A stretch of DNA of 64,000 bases. It comes from Streptomyces aureocirculatus. Lineage in GTDB: Bacteria > Actinomycetota > Actinomycetes > Streptomycetales > Streptomycetaceae. Made by a program: the position numbers and the translations under genes. Below are positions 9,118 through 18,394 of this stretch, one piece after another. The DNA lies in contig NZ_JOAP01000024.1 of assembly GCF_000720475.1 (NCBI RefSeq), positions 1-64,000 of the forward strand, given 5' to 3'. The notes below the pieces were generated by a model. It was not told the origin of the DNA. It worked only from the letters and a program-made list of their open reading frames with translations, and searched no databases. Position 1 is the stretch's first letter, and the number at the start of each line of letters is the position of its first letter.

Positions 9118-10064
9118 CCGGCTTTCTGGTCAAGCGCTTCCTGCAGGCGCTCGTCGTCCTCTTCCTCGTGTCGATCATCGTCTTCGTGCTGCTGCACATG
9201 CTGCCGGGCGGCCCGGCGCGGGCGATCCTCGGCCCGAAGGGCACACCGCAGCAGATCACCGACTTCAACCACCAGCAGGGGTACGACCGTTCCCTGCCGA
9301 CGCAGTACTTCATGTACCTGAAGCGGCTGTTCACCGGCGATCTCGGGGACTCGTACAAACTCAACTCGCCCGTCTTCGAGCTCCTCAAGCAGCGGCTGCC
9401 GAAAACCCTGCTCCTGACGGTCCTGTCCACCGTGCTCGCCGTCGTCATCGCGATCCCCCTGGGCCTGCTCCAGGCCGTGCGGCGCGGCAAGGCGTCGGAC
9501 TACGCGCTCACGGGGCTCGCGTTCCTGCTGTACGCGACGCCGGTGTTCTTCCTCGGCCTCGTCATGATCATCCTGTTCGCGCAGGTGCTGCCGGTCCTCC
9601 CGGCCGAGGCACCGCAGGGCGAGTCCGTCGGCGAACTCCTGAGCGAGTTCTCCGGCCTGGTCCTGCCGGTGGTGACGATGGCGTTCGGCATCGTGGCGAT
9701 GTTCAGCCGCTATATGCGCTCGGCGGTCCTTGACAACCTCACCGAGGACTACGTCCGCACCGCCATGGCCAAGGGACAGTCGAACCGCCGCATCATGGTC
9801 CGGCACGTCCTGCGCAACGCCCTGATCCCGCTCGCGACGCTCCTCGGCCTCTATCTGCCGACGCTGTTCAGCGGCGCCCTCGTCGTCGAGTCGATGTTCA
9901 ACTACCCCGGCATGGGACTGCTTTTCTGGAACGCGGCCCAGGGCTCGGACTTCCCCGTGCTCCTCGGCGTGACGCTGGTCGTCGGCATCGCCACCGTCAT
10001 CGGCTCGCTCCTCACGGACGTCCTGTACGCCGTCCTCGACCCCCGGATACGGAGCGTGGCATGA
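9114..10064 (+). CDS. ABC transporter permease (DppB/OppB type)
   Basis: 316 aa from a GTG that overlaps the upstream stop (GTGA). It has the OppB layout: a TM segment at residues 7-30, the extracellular loop with a PGGPARAI block, then five more TM segments and the EAA loop (RTAMAKGQSNRRIMVRHVLRNALIP) that docks on the ATPase. The stop overlaps the ATG of the second permease. It forms the pore half of the peptide importer. Confidence 0.92.
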   Translation: MTGFLVKRFLQALVVLFLVSIIVFVLLHMLPGGPARAILGPKGTPQQITDFNHQQGYDRSLPTQYFMYLKRLFTGDLGDSYKLNSPVFELLKQRLPKTLLLTVLSTVLAVVIAIPLGLLQAVRRGKASDYALTGLAFLLYATPVFFLGLVMIILFAQVLPVLPAEAPQGESVGELLSEFSGLVLPVVTMAFGIVAMFSRYMRSAVLDNLTEDYVRTAMAKGQSNRRIMVRHVLRNALIPLATLLGLYLPTLFSGALVVESMFNYPGMGLLFWNAAQGSDFPVLLGVTLVVGIATVIGSLLTDVLYAVLDPRIRSVA

Positions 10065-10975
10065 CCTCCGCGGCCCCCACGAGCACCCCCGTCACCGCAC
10101 CGGGCCACGAGGAGGCGGCCCGGGCCACACCCTCCCTTGCCCGCCGCACCCTGGACGTCTTCACCGGCAACAAGCTCGCCCTCACCGGTGTCGTCCTGCT
10201 CGCGCTGCTCCTCCTGTTCAGCTATGTCGGCCCGCTCCTGTACGACACCGAGCAGACCCACACCGACCTCTCCCGCGCCAACCTCTCCCCCGGCACCGAG
10301 GGCCATCTGCTCGGCACCACCGACCTCGGCTACGACATGGTGGGCCGCCTGATGGTCGCGGGACAGACGTCGCTGGAGATCGGCTTGGCCGCGGGGCTCC
10401 TCGCCACGCTCTTCGGGACGGTGTACGGCGCCGTCTCCGGCTACTTCGGCGGCTGGGTGGACGCCGCGTTGATGCGGATCACCGACGCGGCCCTCGCGAT
10501 CCCCGCGATGTTCCTGCTCGTCGTGGTCGCCGCGATCATCACACCCAGCAAGGGCGTCCTCATCCTCGTCATCGCCGCCGTCGCCTGGCTGTCCCCGGCG
10601 CGGCTCGTGCGCGGCGAGGCGCTGTCGCTGCGCAACCGCGAGTACGTGCAGGCGATGCGGATGATGGGCGGCGGTGGCGCCCGTGCCGTCTTCAAGCACA
10701 TCGTGCCGAACGCCATCGGCACGGTCATCGTGAACTGCACCTTCCAGATCGCCGACGCCATCCTCTACGTCAGCTACCTGGCGTTCCTCGGACTCAGCAT
10801 CCCGCCGCCCTCGGCCGACTGGGGGTCCATGCTGTCGGCAGGCATCACCTACACCCAGAACGGCTACTGGTGGCTGATCTTCCCGCCGGGCATCGCGATC
10901 GTCCTCGTCGTCGCCGCGTTCAACTTCATCGGCGACGGGCTGCGGGACGCCTTCGAAGTGCGGCTGCGCAAGTGA
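10061..10975 (+). CDS. ABC transporter permease (DppC/OppC type)
   Basis: 304 aa. The N-terminal region up to the first TM segment (about residues 35-58) carries the OppC_N extension, followed by GTTDLGYDMVGRLMVAGQTS, a signature of this subfamily. The BPD_transp_1 domain contains the EAA loop ALSLRNREYVQAMRMMG. Overlaps with both neighbours (ATGA upstream, GTGA downstream) indicate one translational unit. Confidence 0.92.
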   Translation: MTSAAPTSTPVTAPGHEEAARATPSLARRTLDVFTGNKLALTGVVLLALLLLFSYVGPLLYDTEQTHTDLSRANLSPGTEGHLLGTTDLGYDMVGRLMVAGQTSLEIGLAAGLLATLFGTVYGAVSGYFGGWVDAALMRITDAALAIPAMFLLVVVAAIITPSKGVLILVIAAVAWLSPARLVRGEALSLRNREYVQAMRMMGGGGARAVFKHIVPNAIGTVIVNCTFQIADAILYVSYLAFLGLSIPPPSADWGSMLSAGITYTQNGYWWLIFPPGIAIVLVVAAFNFIGDGLRDAFEVRLRK

Positions 10976-13167
10976 CGGGCGACGCAGGCGACGGCAAGGG
11001 CACGGCCGCGGAAGCAAAGGACCACCCCGACATGACGGAACCACAGCTCGACATGACGGAACCACAGGTCACCGACGCCCGGCCCGGCGCCCCCGGGCCG
11101 CTGCTCAGCATCGAGGGGCTGCATGTCGACATCGCCTCGCGCGACCGCACCGTGCACGCGCTCGACGGTGTCTCCCTCGACCTCGCACCCGGCGAGGCCC
11201 TCGGCATCGTCGGCGAGTCCGGCTGCGGCAAGACCATGACCGCGCTGAGCGTCCTCGGCCTGCTGCCGCCCGGCGGTCGTGTCACCGGCGGCCGGATCCT
11301 CTTCGACGGCGAGGACCTGGCCACCGCGTCCGCGCCGACCCTTCAGAACGTCCGCGGCAACACCGTGGGCATGGTGTTCCAGGACCCGCTGACCTCGCTC
11401 AACCCCACGATGCCCATCGGCGCGCAGGTGGCGGAGCCACTGCTCCTGCACCGTGCGGACCTGGGCAGGAAGGAGGCGTGGGCGCGGGCCCACGACATGC
11501 TGCGGCTCGTCGGCATGCCCCAGCCCGCCGAGCGCATGAAGGCCTATCCGCACCAGTTGTCGGGCGGCATGCGCCAGCGCGTGGCGATCGCGATGGCCCT
11601 GGTGTGCGAGCCGAAGCTGCTCATCGCCGACGAGCCGACGACCGCGCTCGACGTCACCACGCAGCACCAGATCCTGGAACTCATCGACTCCCTGCGCGCA
11701 ACCCTCGGCATGGCGATGATCCTCGTCACCCACGACCTGGGGGTCATCGCCAACCGCGTCGACCGGGTCGCGGTGATGTACGCGGGCCGCGTCGCCGAAC
11801 AGGCGCCCGTACGCGCGTTGTTCGCCCGCCCCCGGCACCGCTACACGGAGGCCCTGTTCGCCGCTCTCCCCGAGCGGGCGGCGGAGCGGGGCACCGAGCT
11901 GCACACCATTTTGGGGCTCCCGCCAAGCCTCACGACGCGACCCACGGGGTGCCGGTTCGCACCGCGCTGCGCGTTCGCCACGGACGCCTGCCGGGAGCGG
12001 GAGCCCGACCTGGCCGCGGACGCGGAGCTCGGCGCGGGGGCGGACGCGGGCCTCGGCGCGGAGGCGGGCGCGGCGCACCGGTTCGCGTGCTTCCACCCGG
12101 TGCCGTACGGTGACGCGCCCGCCGAAGAGGTCGTCACGCCGCCGCCCGCCGCGGCCACCGAGCCCGGCGGCGTCCTGCTCCGCCTGGACGCGCTGACCAA
12201 GGAGTTCCCGCTGCCCGGCGGCCCGTTCGGGCGCCGCCGCGGCACGGTGAGCGCCGTCGGCGGGGTCTCGCTCACCGTCCGCAGGGGCGAGACGTACGGC
12301 ATGGTCGGCGAGTCCGGCTGCGGCAAGACGACCCTCGGCCGGATCGTGGCGGGCCTGGAGGAGCCGACGGCGGGCACGGTCCGCTTCGACGGACGCGACC
12401 TGGCCGGTCTCACCCGCGCGGAGCGCCGCGCCCACCGGCGCCGCATCCAGTTGATGTTCCAGGACTCGACGGCCGCGATGGACCCGCGCATGCGGGTCGG
12501 AGAGATCCTGCGCGAGCCGCTGGTCATCCAGGGCGTGGGCAGCCGCGCCGACCGGGAGCGGCGCACCGCCGAACTCCTGGACGCCGTGGGCCTGCCGCGC
12601 GGCGCCGTACACCGCTACCCGCACGAGTTCTCCGGCGGCCAGCGCCAGCGCCTCGGCCTCGCACGGGCGTTGACGCTCTCGCCGGACCTGGTGGTGGCGG
12701 ACGAGCCGGTGTCGGCGCTCGACGTGTCGGTGCAGGCACAGATCCTCAATCTCATGCGGGAGCTCCAGCGCGAGCACGGCCTGACGTATCTGTTCATCTC
12801 GCACGACCTCGCGGTGATCCGGCACCTCGCGGACACCGTCGGCGTCATGTACCTGGGCAAACTCGTGGAGTCCGGCCCCGCCGAGCGGGTGTACGCCAGC
12901 CCGCTGCACCCCTACACCCGTGGCCTGCTCGACACGGTGAACGTGCCCGACCCGGCGGCGGCGTCCGCCGCGGACCGGGCGCCGCTGAGCGGTGAGACCC
13001 CGTCCGCGTCGAGGCCCCCTTCGGGCTGTCGCTTCCGCACCCGCTGCCCGCTCGCTCAGGAGGTGTGCGCGACGACGGAGCCGCCGGTGACGACACCGAG
13101 CGGCGAGGGCCACCAGGTCGCATGTCACTTCCCGCTCACCGCGTCTCGGCTAACGTCGGTCGTATGA
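10972..13167 (+). CDS. Fused double ATPase of the peptide ABC transporter (DppD-DppF)
   Basis: 731 aa when started at the GTG that overlaps the permease stop. ATG codons at 11032 and 11053 are alternatives, and the sequence between them is a duplicated 21-bp unit encoding MTEPQ. Two complete ABC domains are present. The first has [21 protein letters not shown] and [12 protein letters not shown]; the second has [24 protein letters not shown] and [12 protein letters not shown]. Each is followed by the Cys-containing oligopeptide-transporter C-terminal motif ([10 protein letters not shown] and [10 protein letters not shown]). An Ala/Gly/Glu-rich linker joins them. The fusion supplies both nucleotide-binding halves of the importer. 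The stop overlaps the methyltransferase ATG. Confidence 0.93.
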   Translation: MTGDAGDGKGTAAEAKDHPDMTEPQLDMTEPQVTDARPGAPGPLLSIEGLHVDIASRDRTVHALDGVSLDLAPGEALGIVGESGCGKTMTALSVLGLLPPGGRVTGGRILFDGEDLATASAPTLQNVRGNTVGMVFQDPLTSLNPTMPIGAQVAEPLLLHRADLGRKEAWARAHDMLRLVGMPQPAERMKAYPHQLSGGMRQRVAIAMALVCEPKLLIADEPTTALDVTTQHQILELIDSLRATLGMAMILVTHDLGVIANRVDRVAVMYAGRVAEQAPVRALFARPRHRYTEALFAALPERAAERGTELHTILGLPPSLTTRPTGCRFAPRCAFATDACREREPDLAADAELGAGADAGLGAEAGAAHRFACFHPVPYGDAPAEEVVTPPPAAATEPGGVLLRLDALTKEFPLPGGPFGRRRGTVSAVGGVSLTVRRGETYGMVGESGCGKTTLGRIVAGLEEPTAGTVRFDGRDLAGLTRAERRAHRRRIQLMFQDSTAAMDPRMRVGEILREPLVIQGVGSRADRERRTAELLDAVGLPRGAVHRYPHEFSGGQRQRLGLARALTLSPDLVVADEPVSALDVSVQAQILNLMRELQREHGLTYLFISHDLAVIRHLADTVGVMYLGKLVESGPAERVYASPLHPYTRGLLDTVNVPDPAAASAADRAPLSGETPSASRPPSGCRFRTRCPLAQEVCATTEPPVTTPSGEGHQVACHFPLTASRLTSVV

Positions 13168-14102
13168 ACGACGTGGCGACCCCGCGCGCGGGGACCGGCG
13201 GTGGCGACGGCATCGCCGCCGCCCTTGCCCGCGAAACCCTGGTCCTCGACGGCGGTCTGTCCAACCAACTGGAGGCCGCGGGCCACGACCTGTCCGACGC
13301 CCTGTGGTCGGCGCGGCTGCTCGCCGAACGGCCCGACGCGGTGCGGGCGGCGCACCTGGCGTACTACGAGGCGGGCGCCGACGTCGTCACCACGGCCAGC
13401 TACCAGGCCACGTTCGAGGGCTTCGCGCGGTACGGCGTCGACGTGGTCAGCACGGCCGAGCTGCTGCGGCTCAGCGTCACACTGGCGCGCGAGGCCGCGG
13501 CGGCGACGCACACGGACCGTCCCCTGTGGGTCGCGGCGTCGGCGGGCCCGTACGGCGCGATGCTCGCCGACGGCTCCGAGTACCGCGGCCGCTACGGCCT
13601 GTCGGTGGCCGACCTGGAGCGCTTCCACCGCCCCCGCCTCGAAGTCCTGTCCGACGCGGCACCCGACGTGCTCGCCCTGGAGACCGTGCCCGACACCGAC
13701 GAGGCCCGTGCCCTGCTGCGCGCGGTGCGCGGCCTCGGCGTGCCCGTCTGGCTTTCGTACACCGTGGTGGGCGCCCGCACCCGGGCCGGGCAGCCACTCA
13801 CGGAGGCGTTCGCGCTCGCCGCCGAATCCGACGAGGTCGTCGCGGTGGGCGTCAACTGCTGCGACCCGCGCGACGCGGACACCGCCGTCCCCCTGGCCGC
13901 CCGCGTCACGGGCAGGCCCGTCGTGGTCTACCCCAACTCCGGTGAGACCTGGGACGCCACCACCCGCTCCTGGCAGGGCCCCGACCGCTTCGCCCCGCAG
14001 CGGGCGGACGGCTGGCGCGCCGCGGGCGCACGGATCGTCGGCGGCTGCTGCCGGGTGGGTCCGGCGGCAATCGCGCAGGTGGCGCGCGAGATCCACGGCT
14101 GA
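13164..14102 (+). CDS. mmuM: Homocysteine S-methyltransferase
   Basis: 312 aa. The start is the ATG that overlaps the ATPase stop (ATGA). It is a Pfam S-methyl_trans-type barrel: VLDGGLSNQLEAAGHDL at the N-terminus, then the zinc-site cysteines in GVNCCDP and IVGGCCRVGP. MmuM enzymes transfer a methyl group from S-methylmethionine (or SAM) to homocysteine, giving methionine. Its position as the last coupled gene of a peptide-type importer suggests the imported substrate may feed this reaction, but such importers normally carry peptides, so this is only inference. Confidence 0.88.
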   Translation: MNDVATPRAGTGGGDGIAAALARETLVLDGGLSNQLEAAGHDLSDALWSARLLAERPDAVRAAHLAYYEAGADVVTTASYQATFEGFARYGVDVVSTAELLRLSVTLAREAAAATHTDRPLWVAASAGPYGAMLADGSEYRGRYGLSVADLERFHRPRLEVLSDAAPDVLALETVPDTDEARALLRAVRGLGVPVWLSYTVVGARTRAGQPLTEAFALAAESDEVVAVGVNCCDPRDADTAVPLAARVTGRPVVVYPNSGETWDATTRSWQGPDRFAPQRADGWRAAGARIVGGCCRVGPAAIAQVAREIHG

Positions 14103-14205
14103 CCCGCGCCCTGACCTGGGCAGACACGGTTCCCGGGCGTCGTTGTCAGTGGCTGGGTGCACACTGAGCCGTACCTGAGACAACGTCGTCCGGAAGGTGC
14201 CAGTC

Positions 14206-15291
14206 ATGACTGACGTCCTGCTCACCGTAGGCACTCGAAAAGGCCTGTTCGTCGCCCGCCGCACGCACGGCACATGGCGGTTCGACGACGGGCCGTACTT
14301 CAACGCGCAGGCGGTCTACTCGGTCGCGATCGACACCCGTGGCCCGGCACCGCGCCTCCTCGTGGGCGGCGACAGCGCGCACTGGGGGCCGTCGGTGTTC
14401 CACTCCGACGACCTGGGGCGCTCCTGGACGGAGCCGCGGAAGCCCGCGGTGAAGTTCCCGAAGGACACCGGCGCGTCCCTGGAGCGCGTCTGGCAGTTGC
14501 ACCCGGCCGCCGCGGAGCCCGACGTGGTGTACGCGGGCACGGAGCCCGCCGCGTTGTACCGCTCCGAGGACCGCGGCGAGAGCTTCACGCTCGTCCGCCC
14601 GCTGTGGGAGCATCCGACCCGCTCGCAGTGGCAGCCAGGAGGCGGCGGCGAGGGGTTGCACACCATCCTCACGGACACCCGCGACCCGGCCTCCGTCACG
14701 GTCGCCGTGTCCGCGGCGGGCGTGTTCCGCACCGAGGACGGCGGGGCGAGCTGGCGGCCGTCCAACTCCGGGGTCTCGGCGGTGTTCCTGCCGGATCCGG
14801 ACCCGGAGTTCGGCCAGTGCGTGCACAAGGTCGCCAGGGACGCCGTGGACCCGGACCGCCTGTATCTGCAGAACCACTGGGGGGTGTATCGCAGTGACGA
14901 CTCCGGCGCCCACTGGACGGACATCGGCGAGGGCCTGCCGTCGGACTTCGGCTTCGCGGTGGTCGCCCACCCGCACCGGAGCGACACGGCGTATGTGTTC
15001 CCCGTCAACGCCGACGCGGACCGTGTCCCCGCCGACCGGCGGTGTCGTGTCTACCGCACGGCCGACGCCGGAAAGAGCTGGCAGCCGCTCAGCGAAGGCC
15101 TGCCGCAGGGCGACCACTTCGGCGTGGTGCTCCGGGACGCCATGTGCACGGACGGCGCGGACCCGGCGGGCCTCTACTTCGGCAACCGCAACGGCGAGGT
15201 GTACGCGTCGGCGGACGACGGCGACACCTGGGAGCAACTGACCTCGCACCTGCCGGACGTCCTGTGCGTGCGGGCCGCTGTCCTGGAGTGA
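14206..15291 (+). CDS. Asp-box (BNR-repeat) beta-propeller protein
   Basis: 361 aa. I chose the ATG at 14206, 8 nt after GGAAGG, over the in-frame GTG at 14197. Six Asp-box turns are visible (SDDLGRSW, SEDRGESF, TEDGGASW, SDDSGAHW, TADAGKSW, SADDGDTW), which fits a propeller related to sialidase-like and photosystem-assembly proteins. There is no signal peptide, so it is cytoplasmic, and the catalytic residues of true sialidases are not apparent. Function is unknown; the usual labels 'exo-alpha-sialidase' or 'glycosyl hydrolase' should not be taken as activity. Confidence 0.8.
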   Translation: MTDVLLTVGTRKGLFVARRTHGTWRFDDGPYFNAQAVYSVAIDTRGPAPRLLVGGDSAHWGPSVFHSDDLGRSWTEPRKPAVKFPKDTGASLERVWQLHPAAAEPDVVYAGTEPAALYRSEDRGESFTLVRPLWEHPTRSQWQPGGGGEGLHTILTDTRDPASVTVAVSAAGVFRTEDGGASWRPSNSGVSAVFLPDPDPEFGQCVHKVARDAVDPDRLYLQNHWGVYRSDDSGAHWTDIGEGLPSDFGFAVVAHPHRSDTAYVFPVNADADRVPADRRCRVYRTADAGKSWQPLSEGLPQGDHFGVVLRDAMCTDGADPAGLYFGNRNGEVYASADDGDTWEQLTSHLPDVLCVRAAVLE

Positions 15292-15310
15292 CTGGTGCCG
15301 CCGCTTCCGG

Positions 15311-15337
15311 GCGGTGCGGGCGGTGCGGGCGGTGACG
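15311..15337. repeat. 9-bp tandem repeat upstream of ung
   Basis: Three near-identical copies of gcggtgcgg (the last degenerate) lie between the propeller gene and the ung promoter. Confidence 0.6.
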
Positions 15338-15351
15338 AGCTTCGGCATTGG

Positions 15352-15382
15352 TTGATCGGCGCGATGGGTACGGCAGTAGAGT
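15352..15382 (+). promoter_or_regulatory. Promoter for a probably leaderless ung transcript
   Basis: TTGATC (15352-15357) and TAGAGT (15377-15382) are 19 bp apart. The -10 box ends 8 nt before the GTG at 15391, which would place transcription start at or next to the start codon. No ribosome site precedes the GTG, in agreement with leaderless translation. Confidence 0.5.
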
Positions 15383-15390
15383 GACGCTCC

Positions 15391-16068
15391 GTGGCACCAC
15401 GACCCTTGCATGAAATCGTCGAAGCCGGCTGGGCCAAGGCCCTGGAGCCGGTGGCCGAACAGATCGCCTCCATGGGTGACTTCCTGCGCGCGGAGATCGC
15501 CGCGGGCCGCACCTATCTACCGTCCGGAGCGAACGTGCTGCGCGCTTTCCAGCAGCCGTTCGACGAGGTGCGCGTACTGATCGTCGGCCAGGATCCGTAC
15601 CCCACGCCCGGGCACGCGGTCGGTCTGTCCTTCTCGGTGGCGCCCGACGTCAGACCGCTGCCCGGCAGCCTGATCAACATCTATCGTGAGCTGAACAGCG
15701 ACCTCGGTCTGCCCCAGCCGTCCAACGGCGACCTCACGCCGTGGACCCGGCAGGGCGTGCTGCTGCTCAACAGGGCGCTCACGACGGCCCCGCGGAAGCC
15801 CGCCGCGCACCGCGGCAAGGGCTGGGAGCAGGTCACCGAGCAGGCGATCCGGGCGCTCGCCGCGCGCGGCCGGCCGATGGTGTCGATCCTGTGGGGCCGT
15901 GACGCCCGCGATCTGCGACCGCTGCTCGGTGAGCTGCCGTCGGTGGAGTCCGCGCACCCCTCGCCGATGTCGGCGGACCGCGGCTTCTTCGGGTCGCGGC
16001 CGTTCAGCCGCGTCAACGACCTCCTGGCGCGGCAGGGCGCGCAGCCGGTGGACTGGCGGCTGCCGTGA
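15391..16068 (+). CDS. ung: Uracil-DNA glycosylase, family 1
   Basis: 225 aa, GTG start. The catalytic block [17 protein letters not shown] contains the water-activating Asp (about residue 68), GVLLLN forms the uracil pocket, and the DNA-intercalation loop appears as [19 protein letters not shown]. It removes uracil from DNA to start base-excision repair. Length and motifs are normal for Ung. The stop overlaps the GTG of the downstream kinase gene. Confidence 0.96.
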   Translation: MAPRPLHEIVEAGWAKALEPVAEQIASMGDFLRAEIAAGRTYLPSGANVLRAFQQPFDEVRVLIVGQDPYPTPGHAVGLSFSVAPDVRPLPGSLINIYRELNSDLGLPQPSNGDLTPWTRQGVLLLNRALTTAPRKPAAHRGKGWEQVTEQAIRALAARGRPMVSILWGRDARDLRPLLGELPSVESAHPSPMSADRGFFGSRPFSRVNDLLARQGAQPVDWRLP

Positions 16069-17042
16069 CGGAGCGGGTGCTCGTCCTCGGCGTGGACTCC
16101 GGTGGTTCGGGGCTGCGTGCCGTCCTCGGCGGGTTGCCCGACGTGCCGCCCGCGGGCGGTCCCGTGCGGTCGCGGGAGCCGGTGCGAACCGGTCCCCGCG
16201 GCATCGACGCCGCCCACATGCTGGAGCAACTGACGCCCATGGTGCGGCGGTTGCTGGCGGCCGCGGGCGGCGGGCGGATCGCCGCGGCGGCCGTCGGCGC
16301 CGCCGGGACGGCGACACTCGGCGACGACCTGCGCGCCCAACTGCCCGGTGCGCTCGCCGAGCTGTTCGGGGTGCGGCGGGTGGCGCTCGCCGCCGACGCC
16401 GTGACCGGCTATGCGGGCGCCCTCGGCGGGCGGCCCGGCGTCGTCGTCGCCGCGGGCACCGGTTTGATCGCCCTGGGCACCGATCTGAGCGGGTGGCGGC
16501 GGGTCGACGGCTGGGGCCATCTGCTCGGCGACTGCGGCAGCGGTGCCTGGATCGGCCGGGCCGGTCTGGAGGCGGCGATGCGGGACTTCGACGGGCGCCC
16601 CGGCGGTTCGGCCGCGCTGCGCGCCCGCGCCGAGGAGCTGTTCGGCGGCCCGCTGTCGGGCCTTCCCGGCCAACTGTACCCGCGGGCGGACAGGGCCGCC
16701 GTGCTCGCCGCGTTCGCGCCCGAGGTGGGGCGCTGCGCGGTGGACGGCGATCCCATGGCCGTCCGCGTGCTGCGGGAGGCCGCCGGGCACATCGCGGACG
16801 CGGCGGTCGCGGCCTGCCCGCCCGACGGGTCCTGCGACGTCTCCCTGACCGGCGGCCTCCTACAGCTCGGCGCCCCGCTCATGGAGCCCCTGGAGGCCCA
16901 TCTGACGGAGCGTCTCCCCCACGCCCACCGCGTTCCGGCCGCGGGCGACCCGCTCGACGGCGCCGTCCACATCGCCGCCGCCCTCGCGACGGACACCCTC
17001 GAACTGCCCCGCGACCCGCACCTGCTGTACGTGCCGGAGTGA
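16065..17042 (+). CDS. BadF/BadG-type ATPase, N-acetylglucosamine kinase-like
   Basis: 325 aa from a GTG overlapping the ung stop. It has the ASKHA fold: phosphate-1 [25 protein letters not shown], the phosphate-2/adenosine element [12 protein letters not shown], and [15 protein letters not shown], typical of the NAGK-like branch. Such proteins phosphorylate amino sugars released by cell-wall or chitin recycling. The coupling to ung is probably organisational only. A (R)-2-hydroxyacyl dehydratase activator role is unlikely because the Fe-S cysteines are absent. Confidence 0.85.
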   Translation: MTERVLVLGVDSGGSGLRAVLGGLPDVPPAGGPVRSREPVRTGPRGIDAAHMLEQLTPMVRRLLAAAGGGRIAAAAVGAAGTATLGDDLRAQLPGALAELFGVRRVALAADAVTGYAGALGGRPGVVVAAGTGLIALGTDLSGWRRVDGWGHLLGDCGSGAWIGRAGLEAAMRDFDGRPGGSAALRARAEELFGGPLSGLPGQLYPRADRAAVLAAFAPEVGRCAVDGDPMAVRVLREAAGHIADAAVAACPPDGSCDVSLTGGLLQLGAPLMEPLEAHLTERLPHAHRVPAAGDPLDGAVHIAAALATDTLELPRDPHLLYVPE

Positions 17043-17272
17043 CCGGAACACCCACTGGGGACGGGCAGGCCGCGCACTCCGGCGTACGACCCCGGGGGCA
17101 CCCGGAGTACCGCGCACCGAAGCACCGATTCCGCTCGCTTCACGCGTCACATGCGAGCACACCAAACACACAAATCGACACGCGCCTCGCAGCCCTCTCC
17201 CCACCCACCCGACAAAGCGGACTTATACCGCTGACCTGCACCCTCCCCGAACGGCGGAGGCCCTCAAGCCAG

Positions 17273-17278
17273 TAGCAT
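17273..17278 (+). promoter_or_regulatory. Possible -10 box for a leaderless transcript
   Basis: TAGCAT ends 8 nt before the ATG at 17287 and no ribosome site lies at the usual distance, so the chelatase-like gene may be leaderless. No good -35 hexamer was found. Confidence 0.3.
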
Positions 17279-17286
17279 GCGGCGCC

Positions 17287-18231
17287 ATGAGCTCCTCCAC
17301 TGGGCCCGCATCGGGCCTGCCCGTACGAATGCCGCGACCCCGTCAGCCGGGCCGGCACCGCCGCCCGGAGCCCGTCGCGGCTCCCGAGGGCGCGCCCGCG
17401 CTCGTCCTCGCCGTGCCGGGCGTCCCCAGCACCAGCACGCGCGGCCTCGCCGAGGAGGTCGCCTCCATCTCGCGCTCCGAGCTGCCCGGCCTCGATGTCA
17501 GGATCGGCTACGTCGACGGGACGGACGCCGACGCCGGCCCGTCGGCGGAGTTCCCCACGCTGCAGGCCGTGCTCGCGCACACCGCCGCCGAGCGCACCGC
17601 ACGCTACGAGCAGGCGCTGGCCGCCGGCGTCGAGGACGCCCGCCGCCCCGAGGGCCCCGTCGCCGTGGTGGTGCCCCTGCTCGCGGGCCCCGACAACGCG
17701 CTGATGCGCCGCATCCGGCAGGCCGTGATGGACAGCCGTGCCGCGGCCGAGCTGACCGATGTCCTCGGCCCGCACCCGCTGCTCGCCGAGGCGCTGCACG
17801 TGCGCCTGTCCGAGGCGGGCCTGGCCCGCGCCGACCGGGCGCGGCTCTTCACGGTCGCGACCGCGGCGGACGGCATCGTCCTCGCCACGGTCGGCGGCGA
17901 CGAGGCCGTGCAGGCCGCGGGGATCACCGGCATGCTGCTCGCCGCCCGGCTCGCGGTGCCGGTGATGGCCGCCGCCCTCGACGAGGACGGCTCGGTCGCC
18001 GCGATCGCCGAGCAGCTCCGCGGCTCGGGATCGGCCCAGCTCGCCCTCGCGCCGTACCTGATCGGCCCCGAGATCGACGCGAGCCTGCTGGAAGCGGCCG
18101 CGAAGGAGGCGGGCTGCGCCGTCGCCGAACCGCTCGGCGCCTACCCCGCGATCGGCAAACTGGCCCTGTCCAAGTACACGACGGCGCTCGGCATCACGCC
18201 GCCGCAGCCGTCCGGGGCATCGGTGCGCTGA
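17287..18231 (+). CDS. Sirohydrochlorin chelatase-like protein (CbiX family)
   Basis: 314 aa with a basic, disordered N-terminal 35 residues followed by two CbiX-like halves: LVLAVPGVPSTSTRGLAEEVA, then VVVPLLAGPDNALMRRI in place of the canonical HGS start. CbiX enzymes insert Fe or Co into sirohydrochlorin for siroheme or cobalamin. The first-half histidine normally seen in HGSR is replaced here (PGVPST), so metal insertion is uncertain. No sulfate-reduction or cobalamin genes are adjacent. A strong bidirectional hairpin follows at 18266. Confidence 0.7.
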   Translation: MSSSTGPASGLPVRMPRPRQPGRHRRPEPVAAPEGAPALVLAVPGVPSTSTRGLAEEVASISRSELPGLDVRIGYVDGTDADAGPSAEFPTLQAVLAHTAAERTARYEQALAAGVEDARRPEGPVAVVVPLLAGPDNALMRRIRQAVMDSRAAAELTDVLGPHPLLAEALHVRLSEAGLARADRARLFTVATAADGIVLATVGGDEAVQAAGITGMLLAARLAVPVMAAALDEDGSVAAIAEQLRGSGSAQLALAPYLIGPEIDASLLEAAAKEAGCAVAEPLGAYPAIGKLALSKYTTALGITPPQPSGASVR

Positions 18232-18265
18232 CGCACAGCAGACGGAACGCTGGACATACGGAACG

Positions 18266-18319
18266 CGGGACATGTGGTGGGGCCGCCCCGAGATCGGGGC
18301 GGCCCCACCACATGTCCCG
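18266..18319. terminator. Perfect 25-bp hairpin, bidirectional terminator
   Basis: Arms 18266-18290 and 18295-18319 are perfectly complementary over 25 bp with a 4-nt loop (agat). The hairpin lies between the convergent chelatase-like and lactonase genes. There is no U-tract, as is usual for actinomycete terminators. Confidence 0.88.
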
Positions 18320-18394
18320 GACGCGGTCGCCTTCGCACGTCACCCGCGGAAAGCCGCCTCGACGCGTCACCCGCGGAAGAGCGGGCCCCGCCGC

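Noticed and set aside
14206..15291. Sialidase
   Set aside because: Only Asp-box turns are present; the sialidase catalytic arginine triad and a signal peptide are not seen.
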